A DNA stretch of 51,204 nt from Candidatus Parcubacteria bacterium (GCA_026395685.1 JAPLYG010000021.1:1-51204), one strand, 5' to 3'. Positions 29,599 to 39,138 are shown, numbered from the stretch's first letter. Notes: generated by a model from the sequence alone, not told the origin. A program made the numbers and translations.

Positions 29599-30024
29599 TT
29601 AGTTTTCAACGGTTAATCCCATTTGCTTGGCAGTTCCTTCAACCATTCTCATCGCTGCTTCAACATCATCTGTATTCAAGTCCGGCATTTTAGTCTCAGC
29701 AATTTGTCTGACTTGAGCTTTGGTAACTTTGCCTACTTTTTCCTGTAAGGGACGGCCAGATCCTTTTTGGATACCGGCTGCTTTTTTCAATAAATCCGGA
29801 ACAGGGGGTGTTTTATATTTTAAGGAATAGGTGCGGTCATCATAGACAGTAATTTCCACCGGGATTACGCTGCCGCTTTTGTCTTTGGTCGCGTCATTGA
29901 ATTTGGCGCAAAATTCCTGAATATTCAAGCCGTGCTGGCCTAAAGCAGGACCAACTGGAGGCGCTGGATTAGCTGCACCGGCAGGGATTTGTAATTTTAT
30001 AATAGTTTTAATTGGTTTTGGCAT
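29599..30024 (-). CDS. rplK: 50S ribosomal protein L11
   Basis: L11 forms the GTPase-associated stalk base with 23S rRNA. The 141-residue protein has the normal length and motifs: [26 protein letters not shown] at the start, [32 protein letters not shown] in the middle, and the C-terminal RNA-binding domain with [10 protein letters not shown]. It sits between nusG and rplA as in most bacteria; repeat copy B fills the gap to nusG. Confidence 0.97.
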   Translation of the reverse strand: MPKPIKTIIKLQIPAGAANPAPPVGPALGQHGLNIQEFCAKFNDATKDKSGSVIPVEITVYDDRTYSLKYKTPPVPDLLKKAAGIQKGSGRPLQEKVGKVTKAQVRQIAETKMPDLNTDDVEAAMRMVEGTAKQMGLTVEN

Positions 30025-30046
30025 AGATTTTTATAGGGATTAATTG

Positions 30047-30155
30047 AACCACAGATTTATTTTCACAGATTACACTGATTTTCCAGTGAGAAGCCCAAAT
30101 TAATGGCACTAGAATACTTATATATCTGTGGTATCAGTGAATAAAATCAGTGGTT
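30047..30155. repeat. Dispersed palindromic repeat, copy B
   Basis: Begins AACCACAGATTTAT, includes CACAGATTACACTGATT, ends AATCAGTGGTTAAGAT. It lies between rplK and nusG. Ends are nearly the same as copy A; the middle is longer. Confidence 0.75.
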
Positions 30156-30161
30156 AAGATA

Positions 30162-30704
30162 TCATACCTTCTTTATTTGTAAAAAGTCAAGCTCCACCGG
30201 GGTTTCGCGGCCAAACATAGAAACCAGAACTTTGATTTTACCGCGGGCTTCATCAACAGTTGTAACTTTGCCCTCGAAATTTTTAAAGGGTCCATCAGTG
30301 ATTTTAACCAGGGTGCCTTCAACCACATCAATTTTGAATTTCGGTTCCTCAGTGCCCATTCTTTTAAATAAGCTTTTAACTTCCTCTTCAGATACAGGAG
30401 TCGGGGTAGTCCCAGAGCCAACAAAGCCGGTAACATTAGGCGTATTTCGCACAACATACCAGGAATCATCATCAACAACCATTTGGACCATTAGATAACC
30501 AGGAAATATTTTTTCAATCACTGTTTTGCGTTTGCCGTTTTTGATCTTAATCTTTTTTTCAGTCGGAATAACCACGTCAAAGATTTTATCCTGCATGTCC
30601 ATTGATTCGATTCTTTGTTTTAAATTGTCCGCGACATTTTCTTCATAGCCAGAATAGGTGTGAATTACGTACCATCTTTTGCCGCGCGCTATTTGTTTTG
30701 CCAT
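30162..30704 (-). CDS. nusG: Transcription termination/antitermination factor NusG
   Basis: NusG binds RNA polymerase and links it to Rho or the ribosome. The 180-residue protein has the NGN domain (WYVIHTYSGYEENVADNLKQR at about 12-32, IFPGYLMVQMVVDDDSWYVVRNTPNVTGFVG) and the C-terminal KOW motif (VKITDGPFKNFEGKVTTVDEARGKIKVLVSMFGRETPVELDF). It lies directly after secE, the standard order. Confidence 0.97.
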   Translation of the reverse strand: MAKQIARGKRWYVIHTYSGYEENVADNLKQRIESMDMQDKIFDVVIPTEKKIKIKNGKRKTVIEKIFPGYLMVQMVVDDDSWYVVRNTPNVTGFVGSGTTPTPVSEEEVKSLFKRMGTEEPKFKIDVVEGTLVKITDGPFKNFEGKVTTVDEARGKIKVLVSMFGRETPVELDFLQIKKV

Positions 30705-30710
30705 AGAAAT

Positions 30711-30742
30711 GACGAATTATCACGAATTTTAAATAGTTCGTG
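30711..30742. repeat. Short repeat remnant, copy F
   Basis: ACGAATTATCACGAATTT then AGTTCGTG form a small imperfect hairpin between nusG and secE, built from the CACGAA-type words of copies D and E. Confidence 0.45.
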
Positions 30743-30753
30743 TTTTTTGTTTT

Positions 30754-30951
30754 TTATTTAGTTATAATTTTTTCTACGCCCAGGGCTAAAAGAAAATCAG
30801 CAATTCCGATAAAAGCTGCTACGCCCAGGCTGATGCCGATAACCAGAATGGTGTATTCTGTTGTCTGCTTTTTTGTCGGCCAGGTGACTTTCTTTAATTC
30901 AACTATTGAGTCTTTAAGGTAGGATGAAATTTTAGTGATAGGATTTGTCAT
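30754..30951 (-). CDS. secE: Preprotein translocase subunit SecE
   Basis: SecE is the clamp helix of the SecYEG channel. The 65-residue protein is the short single-helix form: an amphipathic SYLKDSIVELKKVTWPTKKQTTEYT segment with the conserved VTWPT, then one membrane helix (about 32-58). It heads the operon with nusG, rplK and rplA. A consensus-like promoter lies about 190 bp upstream. Confidence 0.95.
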   Translation of the reverse strand: MTNPITKISSYLKDSIVELKKVTWPTKKQTTEYTILVIGISLGVAAFIGIADFLLALGVEKIITK

Positions 30952-31103
30952 AATTTTAATATAATAAATGAAGAATCGTGTAAAAGATTTAGAAAATTAG
31001 TATAGTATAGTGGTTAAGAAAATAAGGCCTTTAAATTCACTATTACTGATATCTTTTTCCGGTACTAATTTATCGCACTGATTATACCATTAACTTTTAA
31101 CGA

Positions 31104-31127
31104 TTTTAAAAAGACCCTGCGGGGTCT
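31104..31127 (-). promoter_or_regulatory. Terminator-like hairpin at 5' end of secE transcript
   Basis: AGACCC (31112-31117) pairs with GGGTCT (31122-31127) around TGCG; on the minus strand five T follow at once. It starts only about 4 nt after the start site expected from the secE promoter. Confidence 0.55.
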
Positions 31128-31137
31128 CTATACTTAT

Positions 31138-31165
31138 ATTGTATACTTTTGTCATAATATGTCAA
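31138..31165 (-). promoter_or_regulatory. secE operon promoter (TTGACA-16-TACAAT)
   Basis: On the minus strand TTGACA (31165-31160) and TACAAT (31143-31138) are 16 bp apart. Its -35 box is only 4 bp from that of the divergent orphan-gene promoter. Confidence 0.7.
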
Positions 31166-31169
31166 GCCC

Positions 31170-31198
31170 TTGACTTTTAGGTAGTTTTTTGGTTAAAT
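31170..31198 (+). promoter_or_regulatory. Promoter of orphan gene 31285 (TTGACT-17-TTAAAT)
   Basis: TTGACT (31170-31175) and TTAAAT (31193-31198) with 17-bp spacing; TGG precedes the -10. The -35 forms a near palindrome with the divergent secE -35. Confidence 0.6.
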
Positions 31199-31284
31199 AT
31201 TGAAAAGGTCTGTTGTGACGTCGTTCCTTGCTCAATTTCTAAAGCTGAAAAGGAAGCCCCGCGGAGCGGGGCAAGGAGGATGTG

Positions 31285-31614
31285 ATGAACCATACAGTTG
31301 CTGAACAGGACGAAAAGAAAAAGTATGAGCGGCCAGGCAAGCGTTACAATATTACAGTAAACCTTTCAACTCCTGATGCTGAGGATTATGATGAGATAAT
31401 AGGGGAGCTGAAAATATCTTTCTCGTCATTCGTAAAAATCGGACTTCAATTACTGTTCTGGTTTTATCAAAAGCTTGAGGAGGACGTTATTATCAAGGCG
31501 GTTTATCCTGACGGCAGGGAAACCGAACCGGAAATTTTGGAACTCAATCGTCTGAAAGTTTTGATTAAGAAAAAACAAGCTGGGCTCAGCAAAAACAGGG
31601 AGGTCAGAGAATGA
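31285..31614 (+). CDS. Orphan cassette protein with GC hairpin at its ribosome site
   Basis: A 109-residue charged protein I do not recognise. The N-terminal third is Lys/Glu-rich (EQDEKKKYERPGKRYNITVNLSTPDAEDYDEIIGELKISFSSFVKIGLQLLFWF); its centre is a helix with a hydrophobic face; the C terminus is basic. The ATG at 31285 follows AAGGAGG (31273-31279) by 5 nt; GTG 31282 is too close. A perfect 7-bp hairpin (GCCCCGC/GCGGGGC, 31257-31273) touches that ribosome site and might protect the 5' end or modulate translation. The next small gene overlaps by 4 bp, so the two are translationally coupled. Confidence 0.7.
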   Translation: MNHTVAEQDEKKKYERPGKRYNITVNLSTPDAEDYDEIIGELKISFSSFVKIGLQLLFWFYQKLEEDVIIKAVYPDGRETEPEILELNRLKVLIKKKQAGLSKNREVRE

Positions 31615-31721
31615 GGAAGCATATTGTCATTTTGTTAGAATGGGCTGATCAGGCGATCAAGCGTAATAAAAGACAGCTTAAGACAGTAAAAAAGTTCTTG
31701 GCCGACAGCGAAAAATTGTAG
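31611..31721 (+). CDS. Small basic protein, 36 aa, coupled to 31285 gene
   Basis: ATG at 31611 overlaps the preceding TGA in an ATGA junction. GGGAGG lies about 7 nt upstream. The 36-residue product (MRKHIVILLEWADQAIKRNK at its start) is basic and predicted to be one or two helices. A strong terminator follows at 31729. The coupled start, ribosome site and terminator make it a believable short gene. Confidence 0.6.
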   Translation: MRKHIVILLEWADQAIKRNKRQLKTVKKFLADSEKL

Positions 31722-31728
31722 GCTTACA

Positions 31729-31760
31729 CCCCGGAACCAAAAGGTGCCGGGGTTTTCTTT
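31729..31760 (+). terminator. Terminator of the 31285-31721 cassette
   Basis: CCCCGG (31729-31734) pairs with CCGGGG (31747-31752), with inner ACC/GGT and an AAAA loop, followed by TTTTCTTT. Confidence 0.85.
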
Positions 31761-31763
31761 GTC

Positions 31764-31800
31764 AAAAAAAGACACAGTTTGAAGTACCGCGTCTTTTTTA
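31764..31800. terminator. gyrB terminator, bidirectional
   Basis: AAAAAAGAC (31765-31773) pairs with GTCTTTTTT (31791-31799). T-runs lie on both strands; on the minus strand it ends gyrB. Confidence 0.8.
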
Positions 31801-31807
31801 TAATATA

Positions 31808-33874
<2,067 letters not shown>

Positions 33875-33890
33875 CTATCATCCTAAATTG

Positions 33891-33919
33891 ATTATAGCAT
33901 TTTAATATTGATGTTTCAA
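33891..33919 (-). promoter_or_regulatory. gyrB promoter (TTGAAA-17-TGcTATAAT)
   Basis: On the minus strand TTGAAA (33919-33914) and TATAAT (33896-33891) are 17 bp apart, and TGC gives an extended -10. Confidence 0.75.
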
Positions 33920-33962
33920 GAGAAATCGGGGATAATTTGGGGTTTCTCTCTAAGTCAAAAAG

Positions 33963-33971
33963 TGGTATAAT
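33963..33971 (+). promoter_or_regulatory. Extended -10 (TGGTATAAT) for gene 34072/rodA
   Basis: TATAAT (33966-33971) is preceded by TGG, the same arrangement as at 8265-8273. The -35 is weak. It points toward the gene at 34072. Confidence 0.55.
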
Positions 33972-34071
33972 ATATTCAGGCTTATAATTGCATGACTTTA
34001 GTAATTGTAAAGCCTTGCAGTCAGTATGCGCCTTAATGATAATAATTTAAATTTTCTGCCTATAAAATTTT

Positions 34072-34908
34072 ATGTCCGATGACAAGCTATATGAAAAAAA
34101 ATTAGATATTGCTTACTTTCTTGCTTCCAATAAGCTATTATTTAAAAATATTTTCCTTGTTTTTTTAATGGTAGTTGTTTTTATTGAAGTAGCTTTTTGC
34201 CTGTATCTATTAATTTACAATTTTGGCATTTTAGGAAAAAGTTACAAACAGATGCTTAAGGATTTAGTCCTGATAACTCAGGAAAATGTAAATTCCAGAC
34301 AGGCGCGCTTGCCTTTTCCCATCAAAGTAAATAAGATTGAAACTCTAACCAATAATACAAATTTTGATATTATCGCGGAAATTACCAACCCCAATACTGT
34401 TTGGTACGTGACTTTTGATTATCAATTTGAAGTGGGGGAGAAATTGACAGCTAAACGGCCTGGTTTCATTTTGCCGAATAAAACCGTTAAACTTTTTGAT
34501 CTGCAGATTGAAGGCGGTGATCAGGTGCGTAATATTGTCTTTTCTGATATAAAATGGTACAAAGAAATAAATTATGAAAAAATAGAGCAGGAAAAATATA
34601 AGCTGGAAATTATAGATCCTGTTTTGGTGCCTTTAAACGAAGCAGACCCAGCCAGCAAAGGAACAGTTAAGCGGATAAGGTTTGGAGCTATAAATAAAAG
34701 TCCGTTTAATTATGCTAATGTGCTTTTTCAGCTTTATTTATATAGCGGTGAACAGCTGGTGGCGGTTAATCAGATTGCTTCTGGCACACTTTATGTTAAT
34801 CAGCAAAAAAATTTCGAGGTTAACTTTTTTCAGCAAATACCCAGTGTGAGCGCGATCAGCATTGTTCCGGTCTTTAATTTATTGGACAGCCAGTCATTTA
34901 TCAAGTAA
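34072..34908 (+). CDS. Single-pass membrane protein upstream of rodA
   Basis: A 278-residue protein with a 25-residue cytoplasmic N terminus, one strong membrane helix (about 26-53) and about 225 extracellular residues with alternating strand patterns (FDIIAEITNPNTVWYVTFDYQFEVG, IRFGAINKSPFNYANVLFQLYLYSG) that suggest one or two Ig-like/beta-sandwich domains. I do not recognise the family. It lies 28 bp before rodA, so a role near the elongation or cell-wall machinery is possible by context only. Confidence 0.6.
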   Translation: MSDDKLYEKKLDIAYFLASNKLLFKNIFLVFLMVVVFIEVAFCLYLLIYNFGILGKSYKQMLKDLVLITQENVNSRQARLPFPIKVNKIETLTNNTNFDIIAEITNPNTVWYVTFDYQFEVGEKLTAKRPGFILPNKTVKLFDLQIEGGDQVRNIVFSDIKWYKEINYEKIEQEKYKLEIIDPVLVPLNEADPASKGTVKRIRFGAINKSPFNYANVLFQLYLYSGEQLVAVNQIASGTLYVNQQKNFEVNFFQQIPSVSAISIVPVFNLLDSQSFIK

Positions 34909-34936
34909 TTTGGGGGAGAACGGAAAATTAGTTTCT

Positions 34937-36046
34937 ATGATTTTACATAAATACATTCAGATCATTAGAAAGTTTGACTGGATATTATTTGTGCCTGTTA
35001 TTTTATTGATTATCCTGGGGGTAATTCTGATTTATAGCGTGGCGCTGGGCAGTCAGACTGAACAAAACTATTTAAATTTCCAAAAGCAAATAGTTTTTTT
35101 TGTTTTAAGCGTTGTGTGCAGCTTGTTAATTGCTGTTTTTTTTAATTATCGTTATGCTATCAGGCTGGATAGTGTATTTTATATTTTGGGAGTTATTTTG
35201 CTAATTGCTGTTTTGATTTTTGGAAATCAGGTCAGGGGAACGACCGGATGGTTTAATTTGGGTTTTGTTTCCCTTCAGCCGGTTGAGTTTGTTAAAATCT
35301 TCTTGATTATTTACCTCGCTAAATTCTTTAGCGATAAAGCAAAATATATCAGCCAATTAAGATATTTGATTCTCAGCAGTCTGGGAGTTATTCTGCTTAT
35401 AGCTTTGGTTGTTTTGCAGCCTGATTTTGGCTCGGCTTTGATTTTATTTTCAATTTGGGCAATTTTAATATTATTGTCAGGCATAAAAAAAAGTCATCTT
35501 CTGATGCTATCCGGAATATTAATATTGTCTTCTTTAATCTTGTGGCTTTTTGTTTTTCAGACATATCAGAAACAAAGAATAATGGTTTTCTTGGACCCGT
35601 CTTTAGATCCTTTAGGCAGCGGATATAATATTACCCAGGCAATTATTGCGATCGGTTCCGGCGGCGTTTTTGGCAAGGGGCTGACTTTCGGCTCCCAAAG
35701 CCAGCTTAAATTTTTGCCCGAAAGTCAGACTGATTTTATTTTTGCTGTTTTAGCAGAGGAACTCGGCTTATTTGGCGTGCTTTTGCTGTTAGGCCTTCTG
35801 GGATTGCTGATTTGGCGTTTGCTTTATTGGGCTAAAAATATTAATGATAATTTCGCCTCATATTTGATTGTGGCCACTTGTATTTTAATCTTTGTGGAAT
35901 TGGTAGTAAATATCGGTGGTAATTTAGGCATTTTGCCCATCACCGGCATTACTTTGCCTTTTGTCAGCTATGGCGGCAGTTCTTTGCTGGCCTTGATGAT
36001 TTTAATAGGTTTAGTGGAGTCAATAATTATCAGAAATCGCCAATAA
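34937..36046 (+). CDS. rodA: RodA, SEDS-family peptidoglycan glycosyltransferase
   Basis: RodA polymerises lipid II during cell elongation. The 369-residue protein has about ten membrane helices and SEDS motifs: WFNLGFVSLQPVEFVKI, LQPDFGSALI (with the catalytic Asp), GSGGVFGKGL, LPESQTDFIFAVLAEELG, and the C-terminal GITLPFVSYGGSSLLA. RodA fits better than FtsW because of the LPESQTDFIF and short-tail pattern. I choose ATG 34937; a TTG start at 34862 would overlap the previous gene by 47 bp. No penicillin-binding protein partner lies here. Confidence 0.9.
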   Translation: MILHKYIQIIRKFDWILFVPVILLIILGVILIYSVALGSQTEQNYLNFQKQIVFFVLSVVCSLLIAVFFNYRYAIRLDSVFYILGVILLIAVLIFGNQVRGTTGWFNLGFVSLQPVEFVKIFLIIYLAKFFSDKAKYISQLRYLILSSLGVILLIALVVLQPDFGSALILFSIWAILILLSGIKKSHLLMLSGILILSSLILWLFVFQTYQKQRIMVFLDPSLDPLGSGYNITQAIIAIGSGGVFGKGLTFGSQSQLKFLPESQTDFIFAVLAEELGLFGVLLLLGLLGLLIWRLLYWAKNINDNFASYLIVATCILIFVELVVNIGGNLGILPITGITLPFVSYGGSSLLALMILIGLVESIIIRNRQ

Positions 36047-36057
36047 ATTATTAATTC

Positions 36058-36086
36058 TTGACAAAAGCGTTATAATTTTATACTAT
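36058..36086 (+). promoter_or_regulatory. rplY promoter (TTGACA-17-TACTAT)
   Basis: TTGACA (36058-36063) and TACTAT (36081-36086) with a 17-bp spacer lie just after rodA. Confidence 0.65.
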
Positions 36087-36103
36087 ATTACTATCTAATT
36101 CTG

Positions 36104-36177
36104 ACCCACTAAATTTTTTCACGAAAAAACACTAAAACAGCTTTCGTGTTGATTAGCGATATAATTTCGTGGTTAAG
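36104..36177. repeat. Dispersed palindromic repeat, copy D
   Basis: Starts ACCCACTAAATT, carries CACGAAAAAACACT in the left arm and TTTCGTGTTGATTAG on the right, and ends TTTCGTGGTTAAGC. It lies in the rplY leader. Word content differs (CACGAA for CACAGATT) but its layout and GTGGTTAAG end match copies A and B. Confidence 0.6.
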
Positions 36178-36193
36178 CATTCATTTATAATTT

Positions 36194-36880
36194 ATGACAA
36201 GCATAGTATTAAAAGCTCAAACACGTGAAGCTTTGGGCCGCAAAAAAGTTAATAAATTAAGAGAGCAAAGCCAGATTCCGGCTGTATTATATGGGCATGG
36301 TTTAAAAAATATTAATTTATCTTTGCCTTTTGGCGATTTTAAAAAAGTTTTAGAACAGGCAGGCTCAAGTAAGCTGATTGATTTGCAGATAGATGATAAG
36401 AAGCCTGTTAAAATATTGATTCATGAGGTGCAACTTGATGCTTTGAAAAATATTCCCAGCCATATTGATCTATATCAGATTAAAGAAGGTGAAAAGATTA
36501 AGACAGAAATTGAGATTGAATTTATCGGTGAAGCGCCGGCAGTAAAGGAATTGAGCGGTGTTTTGGTTAAAAATTATGATGAGGTTGAAATTGAATGTTT
36601 GCCGTCTGACTTGGAGAAATTGGATAAGATTCAGGTGGATCTATCTTCCTTGAAAACATTTGAAGATGTTATTCATATCAAAGATTTGCATGTCCCGGCT
36701 GGAGTAAGAATATTAGTTGATCCTACAGAGGCGGTAGTTATGGTTGAACAGATTGCTGAAGAGAAATTTGAAGAAGCTAAGCCGATTGAATCAGTTGAGG
36801 GCATTGTTAAGGAAGAAAAAACAGAGGAAGGCGAAGCTGAAAAGGAAGGTGCTAAAAAAGAAGGTAATAAAAAAGAATAA
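36194..36880 (+). CDS. rplY: 50S ribosomal protein L25 (long CTC/TL5 form)
   Basis: L25 binds 5S rRNA. The 228-residue protein has the N-terminal L25 domain (LKAQTREALGRKKVNKLREQSQIPAVLYGHG, about 5-90), the C-terminal TL5/CTC domain (about 95-185, with EIECLPSDLEKLDKIQVDLSSLKTFEDVIHIKDLHVP), and a highly acidic/lysine-rich tail of about 35 residues. The tail is low-complexity, as is common in this family. It has its own promoter and terminator. Confidence 0.93.
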   Translation: MTSIVLKAQTREALGRKKVNKLREQSQIPAVLYGHGLKNINLSLPFGDFKKVLEQAGSSKLIDLQIDDKKPVKILIHEVQLDALKNIPSHIDLYQIKEGEKIKTEIEIEFIGEAPAVKELSGVLVKNYDEVEIECLPSDLEKLDKIQVDLSSLKTFEDVIHIKDLHVPAGVRILVDPTEAVVMVEQIAEEKFEEAKPIESVEGIVKEEKTEEGEAEKEGAKKEGNKKE

Positions 36881-36884
36881 AATG

Positions 36885-36915
36885 AAAAAGTCCCCCGTAA
36901 CTGGGGTACTTTTTT
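36885..36915 (+). terminator. rplY terminator
   Basis: AAAAAGT with inner CCCC (36892-36896) pairs with GGGG (36903-36906) and ACTTTTTT, followed by T. Confidence 0.85.
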
Positions 36916-36932
36916 AAATAAATAATTTTTTT

Positions 36933-38021
36933 ATGCAGCAATTAGCCGTGGGTATTAAAAAAATGATTATCTTTTTTAGGCAAAATCGTCGCTACTTCAT
37001 AATCGGTTTGTTTGTTTGTTTAGTTGTCCTGGTCGCTATTTTTAGCCGTGAAATTTTTCAGAAAGATAATGATTCAAAACAAAATTTAAATATTAATGTC
37101 GCATTGCCAACAGAAGAAATAGTTATTCGCCGTAAAATAAACGGGCAGGAAGTAAAATCCCAGGATGAGGCAAATCTGTATCCGGTAGCGATTATGGTAG
37201 AAAATTCCGCTGATTGCTGGCCGCAGACAGGATTGGATAAGGCTGATTTGGTAATTGAAGCCATAACTGAAGCCTCAATTCCTCGCTTTGTTGCTTTTTA
37301 TGCGAATAATGAGGAAATAAAAAAAATCGGGCCGGTCCGTTCAGCGCGACCATATTATTTGGACTGGATTGAGCCTTTTGCACCTTTGTATCTGCACGTT
37401 GGCGGTGCACCCGAAGCTTTGCAGAAAATTCGCAGTGGTAAATATGATTTGATTGATTTGGATCAGTTTTTCTGGTCAGAATATTACTGGCGCGATAAAT
37501 GGCGCTATGCCCCGCACAATGTTTATACTTCATCAGAATTGATCAAAGAAGCTTTAACAGAAAAAGAATTAACAACTCCGGCGGATTATCCGACCTGGAA
37601 ATATAAAAAGGATTTGGAACCGGAAAAAAGACCGGAGCAGGTTAGTGACATAAAGGTAAATTTTAGCGATCAATATTATAAAGTACGCTGGGTATATAAC
37701 CGCGAGGAGAATAATTATATCCGTTACCAATACGGTGATCTTCATAAAATGAGCGACGGCGAATGGATCAAAGCCAAAAATGTTATTGTTCAGGTAAATA
37801 CCATGAAAGTTATCGATGAACTGGGACGGAAGAAAATCGATACTTTGGGCAGTGGCCAGGCCTGGATTTATCGTGACGGCGAAAAGATAGAAGCGACCTG
37901 GCAAAAAGATTCAATTAATGACGGTTTGAAATATTTTGATACTAATAGTAATGAAATTGAATTAAATGGTGGTACGACATGGATTGAAGTCATTCCATTT
38001 TCGGACTATTTAAGAGATTAG
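36933..38021 (+). CDS. DUF3048 (YerB-like) membrane-anchored protein
   Basis: The 362-residue protein has an N-terminal helix (about 21-41) and a large extracellular DUF3048 region: YPVAIMVENSADCWPQTGLDKADLVIEAITEASIPRFVAFYANNEEIKKIGPVRSARPYYLDWIEPFAPLYLHVGGAPEALQ, then the C-terminal DUF3048 part ending with GGTTWIEVIP. This family (Bacillus YerB) is a surface protein of unclear function linked with cell-wall or pilus processes. The ATG at 36933 is used; a second ATG at 36963 is also possible. A terminator follows. Confidence 0.85.
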   Translation: MQQLAVGIKKMIIFFRQNRRYFIIGLFVCLVVLVAIFSREIFQKDNDSKQNLNINVALPTEEIVIRRKINGQEVKSQDEANLYPVAIMVENSADCWPQTGLDKADLVIEAITEASIPRFVAFYANNEEIKKIGPVRSARPYYLDWIEPFAPLYLHVGGAPEALQKIRSGKYDLIDLDQFFWSEYYWRDKWRYAPHNVYTSSELIKEALTEKELTTPADYPTWKYKKDLEPEKRPEQVSDIKVNFSDQYYKVRWVYNREENNYIRYQYGDLHKMSDGEWIKAKNVIVQVNTMKVIDELGRKKIDTLGSGQAWIYRDGEKIEATWQKDSINDGLKYFDTNSNEIELNGGTTWIEVIPFSDYLRD

Positions 38022-38023
38022 GT

Positions 38024-38045
38024 GCACAAATTAACACGAATTTTA
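38024..38045. repeat. Repeat remnant, copy G
   Basis: GCACAAATTAACACGAATTT resembles one arm of the dispersed family, without a matching arm. Confidence 0.35.
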
Positions 38046-38055
38046 GATTAATATA

Positions 38056-38081
38056 AAAACTCAGGAATAACTGAGTTTTTG
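38056..38081 (+). terminator. Terminator of the DUF3048 gene
   Basis: AAAACTCAG (38056-38064) pairs with CTGAGTTTT (38071-38079), followed by T. Confidence 0.85.
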
Positions 38082-38086
38082 TATTA

Positions 38087-38115
38087 TTGACAAAGTGATT
38101 TTAATATGGTAGTAT
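38087..38115 (+). promoter_or_regulatory. Promoter of orphan gene 38147 (TTGACA-17-TAGTAT)
   Basis: TTGACA (38087-38092) and TAGTAT (38110-38115) with 17-bp spacing; TGG precedes the -10. Confidence 0.7.
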
Positions 38116-38146
38116 CTAATATTACTGAAAGAGGGAGGTGATAAAG

Positions 38147-38692
38147 ATGCATACGGAATTTTACCTGAATGCCTGTGTCAAACTTAAATCCCAAGGCTCG
38201 AGCCAGAATACTTATTGTGAAGTCGGTGCTAAGGTAAAAGCAGATTTTATTGTAAATTTTCACTTACTTTACGGTGAGGTTTTGTTGCAGTGCGTACGGG
38301 AATTAAAAACCTCCAAATTGAGAATTATCAGCTTGAAGCTCATGCAGGATGATGAAAAGCTGAAAATTACTGCCAATGTTCTTTTACCCCGTGAAAATAA
38401 TTCGCCTAAAGATGACTCTAAGGAAGATAATGGCCAGGGATGTAAGAAAAACCCTGAGACCAAAAAGGATGCTGAACCTGATTTGATCACAGAACCTGAA
38501 GAACAGGAAGACGAATACCTTAAAGTCGAGTTCTTTGATAAGACCCATAAAATCAAGGAAGTCGGCATTTATAGGCTTTTTAAGTATATGGAAGCCTTAT
38601 CTCAAAAAGAAAAAGGCAATGAGTTTGCAGCTCTTGTCCATGTCAGGGTCGTGCCGGTTGAGCACGATGATATTCATCCTGATAAATTTTAA
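38147..38692 (+). CDS. Orphan cassette protein, 181 aa
   Basis: A protein I do not recognise: an N-terminal beta-like half (EFYLNACVKLKSQGSSQNTYCEVGAKVKADFIVNFHLLYGEVLLQCVRELKTSKLRIISLKL), an acidic disordered linker (about 85-120, many Asp/Glu/Lys), and a C-terminal strand-helix part (YLKVEFFDKTHKIKEVGIYRLFKYMEAL). The ATG at 38147 follows GGGAGG by 8 nt; GTG 38138 overlaps that ribosome site and is rejected. It has its own promoter and GAAA-tetraloop terminator and is one of the solitary units. Confidence 0.7.
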   Translation: MHTEFYLNACVKLKSQGSSQNTYCEVGAKVKADFIVNFHLLYGEVLLQCVRELKTSKLRIISLKLMQDDEKLKITANVLLPRENNSPKDDSKEDNGQGCKKNPETKKDAEPDLITEPEEQEDEYLKVEFFDKTHKIKEVGIYRLFKYMEALSQKEKGNEFAALVHVRVVPVEHDDIHPDKF

Positions 38693-38694
38693 AA

Positions 38695-38725
38695 CCTCTT
38701 CGCGAAAGCGGGGAGGTGTTTTTTT
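38695..38725 (+). terminator. GAAA-tetraloop terminator of 38147 gene
   Basis: Nine pairs (38695-38703 with 38708-38716, two G-U) close a GAAA loop at 38704-38707, followed by TGTTTTTTT. Confidence 0.85.
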
Positions 38726-38726
38726 G

Positions 38727-38762
38727 AAAAAAAATAACCCCGGGCAGGTGAGTGCTCGGGGT
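38727..38762 (-). terminator. Terminator of the GC-rich orphan gene
   Basis: ACCCCG (38737-38742) pairs with CGGGGT (38757-38762); the A-run at 38727-38734 is the T-run on the minus strand. Confidence 0.85.
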
Positions 38763-38791
38763 GGTTGAAGAACTGGATGTGTTCTTGCTAT

Positions 38792-39082
38792 TTAGGCGGC
38801 GATCCTGACGACCAGGAAAAGCGCGCCCTTATACCAGGTGCCCGATTTGTCGGGGGTGACTTCCCGAGCCTTGGTTGCCCCGTACATCTTCTGCTCCTGG
38901 GTGTTGGCCAGTCTTAGGCCGTTTTGCTTGAGAGATTCGATGAGTTCGGGGGTAGGGAATCTGCTGTATGAGTAGACCACCATCATTTCCGTGCGAGTCT
39001 GGGGGCCGGTGAAGGTCCTCTCGGTTCCGTTCTCAATGACGAAGAGCTGCCCGAATTTACGCTTGCTGATCCAGGTTATCAT
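38792..39082 (-). CDS. GC-rich orphan cassette protein, 96 aa
   Basis: A 96-residue protein with no family known to me, starting MITWISKRKFGQLFVIENGT and ending in a hydrophobic GALFLVVRIAA. Its codons strongly prefer C or G in third position (ACC, CTC, GTC, AAG, GAG), giving GC content well above the neighbours, whose third positions are A/T-rich. This is the clearest compositional outlier in the window and suggests recent transfer, or selection for very high expression. AGGAGG lies about 7 nt before the ATG, and a TTGACT-17-TATATT promoter and private terminator frame it. Confidence 0.75.
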   Translation of the reverse strand: MITWISKRKFGQLFVIENGTERTFTGPQTRTEMMVVYSYSRFPTPELIESLKQNGLRLANTQEQKMYGATKAREVTPDKSGTWYKGALFLVVRIAA

Positions 39083-39138
39083 AATTTCCTCCTTGTTCGT
39101 TTTTGGGGTTTGGTTTGATTGTCAAATAGTTATAATAT

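Larger units (their letters stand above)
30952..31284. other. Divergent intergenic region, secE / orphan 31285
   Basis: No gene is seen here. It holds a repeat-end remnant (GTGGTTAAGA near 31010-31019), the terminator-like hairpin at 31112-31127, back-to-back promoters (31138-31198) and a GC hairpin at 31257-31273 just before the ribosome site of the next gene. Confidence 0.6.

Noticed and set aside
34862-34936. TTG start for rodA overlapping the previous gene
   Set aside because: The extra 25 residues are the other frame of the upstream coding region; ATG 34937 starts at the usual position before the first helix.
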